A stretch of 60,000 nt of DNA. Origin: Branchiostoma floridae. Taxonomy: Eukaryota > Chordata > Leptocardii > Amphioxiformes > Branchiostomatidae. Numbering within the stretch: position 1 is the first letter of the stretch; each line of letters opens with the position of its first letter. Below are positions 1-12,300 of this stretch, piece after piece. A model generated the notes under the pieces. That model saw only the letters and a list, made by a program, of their open reading frames with translations. It searched no databases and was not told where the DNA came from. Position numbers and translations under genes: made by a program. The DNA is taken from the NCBI RefSeq assembly GCF_000003815.2, contig NC_049991.1, positions 6,299,372 through 6,359,371 on the forward strand. The letters are read 5' to 3'.

Positions 1-825
1 TTGCAACTTGCACCAAAACAATGTTACTGTATATAGTTTTTCATCCTTCCTAGAACTGTAGTACCACCTTGCTCTATTTGAGGTCCTTTTTCTATTTATC
101 TGTGCAATAAGATACACACCCTGACTTTGGCGAAAAAACTTTTCTGGTCACCTTTAAAGTTTTGAAAAGTTTACAAACTGAGCACCTTATTCCAGAAAGT
201 ACTGTTCATTGTCATGTATTGCTGTCAGCGATTGAAACTTTCTTTAACAGTATTATATATTGTCGCTTGATCGTCCGTAACACACCACTTGAAAAAACCT
301 GCCCCAAAAAATCCGATAATAACAGTTGTTGGATTTTGGTGGCCGGTTTAGAATTTTGCTGGTGGCTTAGAGCATTGTGGAGCTAAATGCCAAGTCACCA
401 TTGCACAATCGAACTCAAAAACATAATCAGGGCCTTGCAATGGTATTGGTAAACCTGATATTACATTTAACTTGCAAAGGTTCTCTAGGGACAGTACAGT
501 AGTGATGAGGGGGAGGGTGGAAGTCACCATCAACAAAGATTCAATTATTCCGTTATAATAGAATCTTTTTTGTGAATACATGATACTAATTTACGGGATG
601 ACAAAAATTTCAATTTTTCTCTTATATTTGTGTTCAGCAAGATAGTGGGTGAATTGCAATTTGTCATTTTCGTAAAATCTCCCTCCCCCCAAACGTCCTA
701 GCTTTTGTGGTTGCTCCCTTTTGTGTCCCATTCACACGTTATTTTAGGCCCCAGGTTATTTGGTTACGAAGACCCTGGCTACCCTTTTGTTTGGCCTTTC
801 GTGTACCTTTGTGTTTGTTTGCTAT

Positions 826-832
826 GTAAACA
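826..832 (+). promoter_or_regulatory. Forkhead (FOXJ1-like) motif
   Basis: GTAAACA matches the forkhead core. FOXJ1 is the master activator of motile-cilia genes. The site lies in the CpG-richer patch about 145 bp before an X-box-like repeat and 1.3 kb before the first coding exon. A 7-bp match alone is weak. Confidence 0.3.
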
Positions 833-974
833 ATCTGTGTGCGGAGCAGACGGCAGCTCCCGTGCTTCAGAACGACTTCTGCGTAAAGATTTTTTCATCG
901 CCGAGAGACGTAGCGTACACACACCTGTTTTCGGCACACAAAGTTCTGTGTTCAAAGTTGGGAACCAATTAAAC

Positions 975-990
975 GTTGCGTTATGGCAAC
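975..990 (+). promoter_or_regulatory. Imperfect X-box-like inverted repeat
   Basis: GTTGCGTTATGGCAAC has perfect GTTGC/GCAAC half-sites. RFX X-boxes are GTNRCC-N0-3-RGYAAC; here the left half has G for C at its sixth base and the spacer is one base too long, so the fit is approximate. RFX factors drive axonemal dynein genes. Confidence 0.3.
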
Positions 991-2122
991 CACTTATAAG
1001 GTTACAGTTGCGAATGTTAAGTCCAATGTGGCCTAGTTTTTTTTTTCTTTTGTACTCTTAGTAAGATAGATTACCATGGAAGCATTAAAGGTGCAGGGTT
1101 GTGATTGTATAAGGCTAGCTAAACTTGAACTTCACACAAGTTGAAGCACAATAAATGGCACATTGCATACATACGTACATATGGGGACCTTTCGATGTAT
1201 TACCAAGAAAAAAGGGAAACAAATTTCAGCTTGCAAGCTGAATATTCTACAAATTTTACTTTGTAAATTATGCTATCACAAACACTAGATATATAATCGC
1301 TCTAAAAAATTAAACATTGTTTGGCTTTTTTAATTTCAGTCAGGTATTAAATAGAGACGCTTTATTTTCCTTATCTTTTTGAGCTTTGACATCCAAATCC
1401 TTCTTTACTCTAACTTATCTTTTCATTTTGTAACTTTTGAACCACATTAATCCTCTGATCTCTCAGTGTGTCGTATTAATACAATTGTTGTAAGTTGTAC
1501 GGCAGATGGTAGTCTGAGATTGGGATACAGAGGGTTTGTGGAAAAGGCTGGGCTGTGTATCAGGCCTGGCTACCTTGCATGGCTACCCAAATCCATGAGG
1601 ATTATTAGGCACAGGAACACAATCATCAACTGTACCCAGGCCAATAGGGAAAAATGTTGTGCTACTGAATTTTTAAGTTGACTGACCTTAGCAAAACTGC
1701 CAACCCTAGCCTTTGCACAATTCAAATTTTTTGTTGAATCACAAAGTCAGCTGAGGTACAAAAACAGTACAAGACAATCCGTACCTACTGTCCCTAATTT
1801 TTTTTAGGACTCAAGTCAGAAAAATACAACATTTAGACCTCATCGGTATCAAAATCTTATGGGAGACCATAAAGTGCTTATAGTTAGTCTGTACAAAAAT
1901 TGCCTGACTTTAGGCAAAGACAACATACATGTAACAGGAAATAATTTTAAACTAGCATTACTTGATTACTTAAACCTATAGCAGCTGCTACATTTTTGCC
2001 TACAGCTGCCATCCAACTAGCCTCTTTTATTTTTTAGGTTAGAAATTATATTTATCTTTTAAAAGCAGATGCTCAGTTCTCCAGTGTAACTGATAAGTTG
2101 ACCTCTTCTCTATTTTCTGTAG

Positions 2123-2220
2123 GTTGTGCTGCGGCACAGTGAGCACCCGCCAATCATGCAGGGGCACTCGTGGACTCTGGCCGCACCCTTCAAGGAACAG
2201 AAGTACTGCCGAACACCCAG
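2123..2220 (+). CDS. DNAH7: DNAH7-like exon 1 (first recognised coding exon)
   Basis: Acceptor ttctgtag preceded by a pyrimidine tract; frame 0 to 2. Contains ATG 2156 opening [18 protein letters not shown]. The 33 nt before the ATG are open but probably 5' UTR. Joins exon 2 through a split Ser codon. Confidence 0.75.
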
Positions 2221-5200
2221 GTAACAATTTTAGCGAAGCTGGTTTGTTACACCGATGGGTGGTTATACCGGCTATATAGAATACAGATACAGATACAGAA
2301 TTTCTGCTGTCTGAAAGAAATGCCAATTACTTGTTCTCTGAAATGGTCTGACAGTATCGCCATTTGCATCAAAATTGGAAAATTGCCCAAAATCAATGAA
2401 GACTAATTCTGAAGACATCACTTTGCCCAAGCCAGATGTATACAGACACACCTCATTATAGATGGGTACTGGTCCAATGTACCTAGGTACAAAACCAGGA
2501 CTGGTCTTAAAAATTACATTGGACCTGAAGAACATAAGAATGCATCATCTCGAAATTTCAATCAGTTTTTTAATCAGTTTTTGATATACCGTTGCTTTTA
2601 AGTTCATGTATGAAAGTTAGTTCCAGTCAATTAATAATTAATTGATATGTATATGCAGCTAATTATGCACAGAATTTTTTTCTTAAATAAACATTTTTTG
2701 TCAATCAGTTGTTGTCCTTGTTTGTTTACAGTGAGTCGATCGCCAACAACTACACACCAACAGCGAGCGATTTGAGGATCAAGAATATAAAGACCATTCC
2801 ACCAATTGCAAGACCAGGCACTAAACGGTCACCAAGGAGTCCTTCACGTATCCTTTTTTAGTTTAATCCCTATAAACTTTTGAAATCGTGTGGCATGACT
2901 GCAGGCTGTTTAGCCCAGAAGCCAGAGGCCTTGGCTTCAAATCTTGTCATGCTACTCATCTTCTGCTCTTGGGAAAGGCACTTCACATGACTTTCCTCAC
3001 TCCAACCAGGTAAAATGGGTACCTGACTTCAGTTTGGCAGGTAAAAGGGAGGAGAGGGATGGGCTCTGCCTCTTAACTAGCAGACACAGTTGATAACAAC
3101 TCACTGCCCCTACGGCCTTCAAAAAGATATGGGACTACATATACCTACAACATTGTACAGTAGTATAATTATATATAGTTTCTTCTTTCAGTACTTCAAA
3201 AGATTTTGTTACTACAGATGCAATTTTTCTTTTCCTAGGAATAGACAATTTCAGTTACTTTATCATAATTTTATTATTCAGAAGAATATTTTTATATTTC
3301 AAAACTTGTCTTGATCGTGTATGTGTATGTGTATGTGCATGTGGAAATCCAGAAACACATTATTTCTTTAACCGACCCCACAGCTACAAAATCTCCCCCC
3401 AGTCCCAGAAAGGTACCCAGACACCGGGGGCTCAACGGCAAAAAGCAAAATGGGTAAGTAACAAAATTGATGAAAAGAAGAAGTTAGTTTGCAAATAAAA
3501 ATTAAATATTATTATATATTATATGTTGATAATCATGAGTTTAGCAAGCGAAAGAGCATTATTGTCTCCCTGTAAGGGGCGGTAAAACCTGTCGTGTGTA
3601 AGCATGTCAACCAATGATGATGATGATGATGATGATGATGATGCTAATCATGATGAAAAGTCAATGCTTTTCTACAAATTTTCAAAACGTTTAAAATTTG
3701 CAGGAATGTGATGAAAGTGGGAATTCAAAATAAAGACATTGTGTGACACACAAATCGTAAAGTTAGATTTAATTTTGGACAAACATGTCGTGTATGTATT
3801 ATCTCAGTACAGGCTGAACTTTTGAGTGTTTCCTATAAAACCTATCCAATACTCTTGCACCCCCCTCCCACACAGATCATCAATGAAAAAACGCTACCCT
3901 ACTTTCTGACAGTGAAATGTCATTTTCTTGTTTCAGCGTGAATGGCACAACCAATGGGGTGGCAAAGCACGCGCACGTCTCCAACGGTTCTACCAATGGC
4001 GTGAGCGACGTTTCCTCGCTGCCCGGTAGCCGTCCCATGAGCCCTGTGCAGCAGCTAAACGTGATGAAATCGGGCGAAGATGAGGAAACCAGGAAAATGG
4101 GCGAACCGTCTGAGAGAGATCTCGAGGTCAGAGTTCATAGAAATCATATCTTATTTGCGACATTATTACCTTAAGTAAATAGAGGATTTGTTTTCATTGT
4201 TTCTGTTTGCTAAATATTTGTTATTTGAATGCAATAGAGTGGTTAACTTAGTATCTAAATGCAAGACTTAGTTAACTTGTTGGACACTGACAGGAAGTTA
4301 GGTCATAGGTCCCAAAAGGACCTAGAATGGGTTATCTTATTTCCTGTCATCAATTTCTTGCTATATGCATGTATGTGGCCTTCAATATTAGAGCTGGTGT
4401 GAAAATTGCATTAGACAGAATCAGTGAGAAATTAACAAATCAGATGAAAAATTTAACAATCTAAACTACAAATATTTGAAACACTCTGAGGGATCTACAA
4501 TTTCTTGGTTGTTAATTCAAATATTAGACAATTGTAGACCTAACTAACAAAGTTTTACATTAAATTTGCGCCACAGTTATGTTATGTTATGATGTCACCG
4601 TTATGTTAATGCACTACTGTTACCGATATGTTAACGAGGAAAGGCCCACTAATAAAATGCCTCACTGGTCAAAGTTTTGCAAATTGGAATGAAATTCATT
4701 AACCACTTGTCATACCCCACCCATGTACCTGTAACTCATTATACTTTTGACTTCCCTATGTCCAGGAAAACAGCTGGGTGAGTTTGGCAAATCTTGTGGG
4801 GAGTATGAGTAGTAGTGTGTGGTCTGTGTGAGTCCATTTTGTGGTGCAGCACAGGCCTACCCCTTGTATGCACATGACTGTCACACGTTATCAAAAGCAT
4901 GCGTTATTTGGTGCCAAGGAGGAGATATATTAGCATTTAAATGACCTCCCTGCTCCTGTGTTGTGTGCCCCCCTCCCCACTAGTGACTCAGTACAGAAAA
5001 AGGGTTTGAATTGTACATGTGTCAGGTCAAAGGTGAAAGCCCCTAAAAAATTCTTGTCTACATGTGGACCATGCTTAATACATGTCCAAACATCATGGTT
5101 TGTTTATGTCTCAGGGGCCTTCAACTTTGACAAGTTACCCACAATGCATCACACTGTGCATGCCCAGTTCAAACCATGAACTGGCTTATTGCTTGTAATC

Positions 5201-6368
5201 CACACTCTAAGAGATTGATTTTTTGGCAGCACCTCCGGGGCGGAGCCAATAATAGCTTCAGTTAGTAACACCTATTTTCTTTTACCGACGGTGCAGAGAT
5301 ATTACTACTACATCACCAAAGGTGTGCGTGATGAAATGTTGGCTCCTGCGCCGGAAGACCAGATGCCAAATATCAAGAGCAGAATACCTGAAGCCCTCCG
5401 CAACAACCCGGACTTGAACAAGATCATGGTCGCTCTCACAGAGGAGGCCGAGGGGGACTACAACTTCACTCTGAGGAAGTGCATTGGTGAGATGGGGGGT
5501 TTAACCCTTCTCATGCTAAGTACAGTCAACATAAAATTAAGACAGTTCAACACTTGCAGTGTGATTTTTGCAGTGCGAATTTATGAAAAAAAAGGCAGTA
5601 ACAATCCTGTTTTTACTAATGACATTCAAATCGGTTGAACATTGTTTTTTAAATTGATAATGAATTTTGTTGAATGAAGCTCTGTACATGTATGGGACTT
5701 TTTTCTACTCTTACAACTGTTACAATAATTTCTAATGATGTGAGCGTTTACATGACAATAAGCCAATTGTAAATGAGTGTTGCAAGTCGTGTTTCTTAGC
5801 ATAGTTACGTTTCATCATTGTCATTGTGCATCTGGAATAGCTTGCTTTCGACACATCCTAATTTATACACTTTTCCACCAATCACAGTGGACTATGTCCT
5901 GAAGGATGAGAAGGAGAAGAGCCGGCTGCACATCTCCTGGATCCCGCGCTCGTTCCCGCACCGCGTAATCCGTGCCCCCGTCCCGTGGCACCACGTGTAC
6001 CGCGAGACAAAAGAACTAAACGAGCAGCACCTCTTCACCACCAATCCCATCATGCTGCACCTGCAGAATCTCTGGTTTGATAAGTAAGTCTGACCTTGGG
6101 TGACCCCACCAAATCATCCAATCAGATGCCAGCCCTGTTGTTCTATCATCTAATTACATCATATTACCCAAACCCCAAGTTTTTGTTTTTTCATCTCTTG
6201 TCAGTCATGTTTTGGTCAATACAATTTTTTGGTTCTCTAAAGTAACCATTCCATTCTTTTTGCTATTTTCTTCCGTTTCTTCTTCTTTTCACTATCTCTG
6301 ATCAGTGTTCTCACCAGGATTTTTTCACAGCGTCAGGGCAGGGGTTCGGGGGCCGCCGAAGGCCCCCG

Positions 6369-6399
<31 letters not shown>

Positions 6400-9300
6400 G
6401 CCCCTTGCAGTGTGATTTTTCTTCAGTGTGATTCCTTACTAAAGTAAAAGCTCTTGCATTTTAGGCTATTCAGAAGGCTTATTGTATCAGTTTTTAGGGG
6501 CATATCTACGATAATTGTAGCAGTTTGACGTAACGATACTTTGAGTCAAAGCATCAAAGACAACTAAAAACTCATAAACAACAAACTTTACTCAGCTCAA
6601 CAGTACTCATAAATATTGTCCGGTTTGCCACCAACTTTTTCTAGATAAACAACTTTGACAGTCTCTGTTTCCATCGTATTTTTTTTCATCGTAAACAGAA
6701 CAAAACACGCAGAAACATGTGCTCGGCACGGGGAATCCCCGGCCGACTTTCAAGTTCGCGATCGGCGGACGAATAATGCGTTCACATAAGAGGTGTTGGA
6801 CGTAAAAACAACAAGAATACCTTTGCTTCCTTTTGATATGAGTTTTGGGCCCGCAAAATCTCCAAAACGGCAGAAATTTTCGGGGTAAAATACGGTAAAA
6901 TTTGCTCTAAAAATGGCGGTCGTTGCTGTTGTTTATCCTAAACCAATGAGATCGCTAGCTTCCCCTGACGTCACAGAGACGCATCAGATCTCGCGAGAAT
7001 TTTTTGCGAGAGTTTACGATGTTTTCGCCGCCATTACCGCTAGCTGCCTGCATGCACGCACGATGTTTTCGTCATTTCTCAACGCAAATTTCTTGATCTT
7101 TGGAAGGTTTTAGATGATTTACAAGTATACTGCAACATAAAAGGGAATGTATACAAGTGCTATTTTTGTGCAAGTCCAAGAAGCGTTTCTTGCCGTTCCG
7201 ATTTTAACCGGACTTGAACCGAAACTTTTTACAAGTTTTGTGCCGGTTCTCTGTTTACAGTACAGAACGCACGCCGCGCAAGGGGCGGTCCTGGGTGGGG
7301 GCTGCGAGATAGCGGTACGCGGGGTGCTATATATAACACCTCCCTTCGAGATGAAACTTCCTGAAACAGCGGAGGCGCGTGCTTGGCACGTGCTTTCGCA
7401 TTTTTACTACGGTATTTTTCCAGTTTTCCCCCATTTTTTTGCCGCTACGCTGGGTGAAAATACAGCGTAGCGGGCTTTTTACAGCGTCATTTTTCCAGCC
7501 CACAGCGTATCGGCCCGCTATGCTGAAAAGGCCTGGTGAGAACACTGCTGATTGTTTCCAACATTCTTTGGGGTTTTTCCTCTTTTCTAAGTGCTGTTTT
7601 CTCTACAATCTCGTTCATCTGAATCTTTCCCTAACACTTGTTATTTTCCTCCCTTTTTTTCTTCCACTTTTGCTGTGTCCTTCAGTTTTTTTTTTGTGCA
7701 TTGAATATTTGTACTTCTGGTTTCCTCTCTTTCCCAAATCAATGGGTTTTTTCCTCAATTCCTTTCCTGTGACTTTTTTTTGTTACATTTCTCTCATTCT
7801 TTTCCTTTCAATTTTCTTTCCAACTCCTTAGCCCTCCTTTTATTTTTCCATCATCATTTTTACATTACCATCATTCTTTGATATCCGTTCCCTGTCTGAA
7901 TGACATTGTCTCTTCCATGCCATCTTTACGACTCTCTGCTTTGTTTTTTTCTCCATTTTCCTTCTGAATTGTCTGCCCAAGTCACAACCCCCCCCCCATG
8001 CCCTTCCAATTTTTTACCCTAAGAAATTCCTTTCCCATGCCCCCCTCCCACCACCTCATGTGTCATCAACATCAGGTGATCAGATTGAACCAACCAGGTT
8101 CAAGACACCTGATCGTTGTTGGCCCAATCGGGGACTTACAGGTCAAACCAGAGGTTGTGCAAGTACACACGAGAAGTTTGGTGACGTAGAAATTAGGTTT
8201 AGTCAAAGTTAACTAATTGAAATGTGACGGACAAGCTAGTATTAGTCTTTTTAGATGTGGTCTAGGTTTCAAGAAAAGACAATATTGTTGTTGCTAGGCA
8301 ACAATGAATTGAGTGACAGTTACCACCATTACAATCATTGACAGATCAGCTCCACCCAAGACAGGTTACTATGACATGATTGACAGACTAGGCCCATGAC
8401 ATCTAGGTAACCATGACATGATTGGCAGATTAGCTCCGCCCATGACATCTAGGTAACCATGACATGATTGGCAGATTAGCTCCGCCCATGACATCTAGGT
8501 AACCATGACAATGATTGACAGATTAGCTCCGCCCATGGCTTCTAGGTAACCATGACAATGATTGACAGATTAGCTCCGCCCATGACATCTAGGTAACCAT
8601 GACAATGATTGACAGATTAGCTCCGCCCATGACATCTAGGTAACCATGACATGATTGGCAGATTAGCTCCACCCATGACATCTAGGTAACCACGACAATG
8701 ATTGACAGAATAGCTCCACCCATGACATCTAGGTAACCATGACAATGATTGACAGATTAGCTCCGCCCATGACATCTAGGTAACCATGACATGATTGACA
8801 GATAAGCTCCACCCACAACAGCCAGGTAACCATGACATGATTGACAGATTAGCTCCACCCATAACAGCCAGGTAACCATGACATGATTGACAGATAAGCT
8901 CCGCCCACAACAGCCAGGTAACCATGACATGATTGACAGATTAGCTCCACCCATAACAGCCAGGTAACCATGACATGATTGACAGGTACGCCCACCTGAG
9001 GTTTGTGAACAAGGACGAGCTGCTGAGGTCCAACCTGCCTCTGCTGCCTGCGGACTTTGAGGAGCTGATCAAGAAACAGTGCAGGGAAGCACATGAGGTT
9101 CTTCGTACAAGGTACAAATGTCTAATAGTACAGGTGCAAGGACATAGACAGTATCCTGAAGTTTGTAGCTGTCCAGAAATGTCTAGAATTTATCATTTAC
9201 CTTTGTCAAGAAGGGAATGTTTTTGGTACTACTGTGTTTGTATAACACAAGAAGCTTAGCCTATATTTTGGATGGATTTTCATTGTGGTTATAATGTGGT

Positions 9301-12300
9301 TAGGACTTGTCCGTCATTCAAAGACCCCCTGGCAGCATTTCTTGGTACTGCAGCAGAATTTCTTCTTTTTTTTTCTAATCTATATGGTATTACAATTTTT
9401 GGTGACCATAGCAGTGTCCAGAACAGGCCATGGTTAGGTAAAATTGAATGAGAAACCTTTTTTATTTTTAGATTTCGTTGAATAGTTTTGCCTTCATATT
9501 TAGGGATTGTGATACCACAATCACGTAGACTTGTATATACATAACCTAAAAGGCATATTTTCAACGTCATTATAGTTGCATAACTTCTCGTAATTTAGTC
9601 AAGTAGATTCCTGATGGCTTAAGTTTGAACTTAGGTTTTATTCTTCATCAATCTCCAAGTTAACATTAACATTGCGTTGTTTTCTAGTTGGATTCCAACA
9701 TGTGCGTCCGTTTTCCTGGCACACAAGGACCTTTGGGGCCACCTGGTGCCCCTGAACGACACAGACTCCACGCAGCGTGTACAGGAGTTCTTCGCGTGTG
9801 TCGCGGCACTGATGTCCAACCACCTGAGGAGCATGGTCATCAACTCTCTGGCAGACTTCCTCGACTTCATGCAGATGCATAAGGTTTGTTTCTCACAACA
9901 ACAACAACATCAACACCAACAACAATAACAAAAACAGACTAAAAATGCTCTTAGGCTTAAATGTAGGTCTCATTTCCAAACAGGGCTCTGTCGGGCAGCA
10001 TTTTGGAGCAAAAAGGATGATATAAAAGGCATAGAAATTCAGAAAATATCAAAATAAGTATATTTCTAGATATATATTTAATTTTTTTTGTTTTTTTAAA
10101 CATCCCGACCGCACCCTAGTTTGGAAATATGACCTAAGTCTTAGCCTAGCCCCTCACGCATCACTGAAAAGACCAAATAGAAAATGCTGTTATTGATCTA
10201 AACTAGGACCTAAACTAGAGCATTAGGTGGTTCCACACTTCTACATAGGATGCAAAACTATACACATTTTTTCTGTACACTGTTTCTTCTATTCTGAATG
10301 GTAGGCGGTTTATACGTTGTAGAAACAAAAATATGACAGTGGGGGTTTATACAAACCTAAGGGGAAAAACATCCTAAATTTGAATTCATCCAGTTCAAGA
10401 TGTGTTCCAGATTGGTTGAGAAGGGGAGCAAACTTAATTTGAGTTTTCCATTTTACCATTTAGTGCCAAAGATTTGTCCGAGACTTGCACCAAGTCAGGG
10501 GTGCATACATAATGTGTATTTTAACCTGCGTGCATACTTTAAGGGAGGTATCATATAATTATACTAAAGTAAAGACATTGTGTGCTAAGTCCTGTTACTT
10601 TCTTCACCAGGCTGGGAATGACTTTGGTTCTGACTACGATGAGCTCCAGTTTGCCATGGGGTCGGTCATGATCATCAAGTTGAGAGTCGAGGAGCCAAAG
10701 ATCATCTTTGAGCCCCCCTTCAGGGAGACCAGAGACATCTTCCTCAGGTGCTTCTCCGAGATTGTTGCAAGTGCCGAGGAGCTGCCCAGGGTATGTCATT
10801 GTTGTTTTTCATTGACATTTTTTGTGTTACAGTAAACATTTTTATTTCATTGAACTCAGGTTGCACAGCTCCTAGTTTTGGGGAGGACACAATATATTAT
10901 ATAAGAGTGACCTACTGCTGTGTGTGCTAAGAATTGAAATCAATTATATCGCCAGATCAGGACATGAGATAAAAAGATAGAATACCAAGAGGATTTTACT
11001 CGCAAAATTCGAGATAAGAGTAATGGAACTTGCGGCAACCTGACATGTAAATGAGAAACCTAGCTTTACCTTAGGTTTCCCACTTGGCAACCATTATTAA
11101 AAAGTATTTCAAACCCTGGACTTGCTAAGGATTGAAACCCAGAACTCCTAGATGAGCACCTAGCTTTGGTTAGGACATTAAATGGAGGTCCCATGTTTGA
11201 CTTGAGTACATTAAAAATCCCACCAAGTTTATCGAAAAGAGTAGGAGTCCTTTCTGATGGGAGTGGTTCAAAACCAACAGTCCTAAAATTGGTCTATATG
11301 AGGAAATTGCTGTCGTATTGAGGTCACCTGAGTTAGTACCGTATTTCTTTCATTAAACCGCGCACCCCAAATAAAATGCGCACCCCCGATTTGGGGCTCA
11401 TCGTGTGCCCTTACACGCAAGCTGAGATAGTCAAGGGAAACCCCTCAATAATCCGCGCACCTAATTTTTGCTGACGATCGCACCGGGGGTACCCTCAAAA
11501 CTTGGCCGCGCCCTCATATAGCGCAGCACCCTTTGATGTTTATTCGCCTAATTTCCTATGAAACTTTTTGGAAAAATGATACAATTTCTGGATCGGCACC
11601 GCACTTGTAAAGTTACGTAGAGAAAATTCACTCTACCAATAATTTATCGGCGGCTTGCTCACGCAGCGCGATGAGAATTTTCATGCTACAAGATGCCATT
11701 ATATCGAGTGAGCAGACATCAAAACGTTAAATTTTACCGGGCTTTTCGATGATAAACTAAAAAAAAAAACACATTTACTGTCATAATAAAACATCGTGGC
11801 CCGCTGTTCTTCCCGAGAAATACGTATTTTTGGACAGCGCGGCACGAAACGCGGCGTCTGCAGGATCGGAAATACGCATCTCTGATTGGTTGAAGCCACC
11901 ACAACAACAACAACTGAATACTAATGACGGGGAATCCCCGGCGATCTCGCGCTCTGATTGGTTGCAGCGGTGCATCATGGGAGCTTTCCCGCGGCTTGCA
12001 GCTAGCTTGCCGCCATTTTGATTATCAGAGTTACATTTTTGAAACGCAAAAGAACACTATTTTCAACGATTACATTGCACCATTCTAGTTAAGATATGCA
12101 TAATACAAAGAACCTTCCGTGGAAACATGCTTTTATATGTGAATTTATGGTGTCTCTAGCATAATTTTGGGTTTCGATGCAGCCGTAAGTGTGCTGAAAC
12201 TTAGCGTGGGTTTCCAAACACCCCGAAAAATTATAATGTCGCATTTTTCTCGTCACACAAAAACAAAACTCCTGCAAAGAAGAACCCTGCAACATTTTCT

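Larger units (their letters stand above)
1..2122. other. Upstream region, no gene recognised
   Basis: No open frame here resembles a known protein. About 690-1060 is richer in CpG than its surroundings and may be the promoter or first noncoding exon. A good donor-like sequence, gtaaga, starts at 1061 and could join a noncoding exon to the acceptor at 2122. An ACCATGG at 1073-1079 has a good start context but reaches a stop after 22 codons. Around 1690-1850 are fragments (ccctaa followed by a T run) that resemble the ends of the foldback element at 26541-26935. Confidence 0.4.
6303..7547. mobile_element. Non-autonomous DNA transposon with perfect 16-bp TIRs, 1,245 bp
   Basis: The ends CAGTGTTCTCACCAGG and CCTGGTGAGAACACTG are exact reverse complements. 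The 5-bp sequence CTGAT directly flanks both ends (6298-6302 and 7548-7552), as a target-site duplication would. TIRs starting CAGTG and a 5-bp duplication suggest the hAT5-like group or a relative, but the superfamily is not certain. No transposase frame is visible. A GC-rich subterminal hairpin (about 6340-6400) and a CpG-rich centre are present. Relatives in reverse orientation lie at about 55575-55892 and 56300-56529. Confidence 0.85.

Noticed and set aside
705-1061. 118-codon open frame in the upstream region
   Set aside because: Cys/Phe-rich without any domain; better explained as chance in a CpG-richer promoter-like patch.
1076-1144. ACCATGG start as the gene's true start
   Set aside because: Good context, but the frame stops after 22 codons and no convincing donor joins it to the 2123 exon.
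7379-7831. 150-codon Phe/Leu-rich frame resembling a membrane protein
   Set aside because: It is the translation of the pyrimidine tract (TTT/CTT/TTC codons) plus the transposon end.
8330-8985. Regularly spaced repeats that might suggest a CRISPR array
   Set aside because: Units are directly adjacent without unique spacers, and the host is an intron-rich animal gene.
8757-9094. Minus-strand repetitive open frames resembling a repeat protein
   Set aside because: They translate the minisatellite; the 46-47 bp period does not keep one frame, and no start or flanking support exists.
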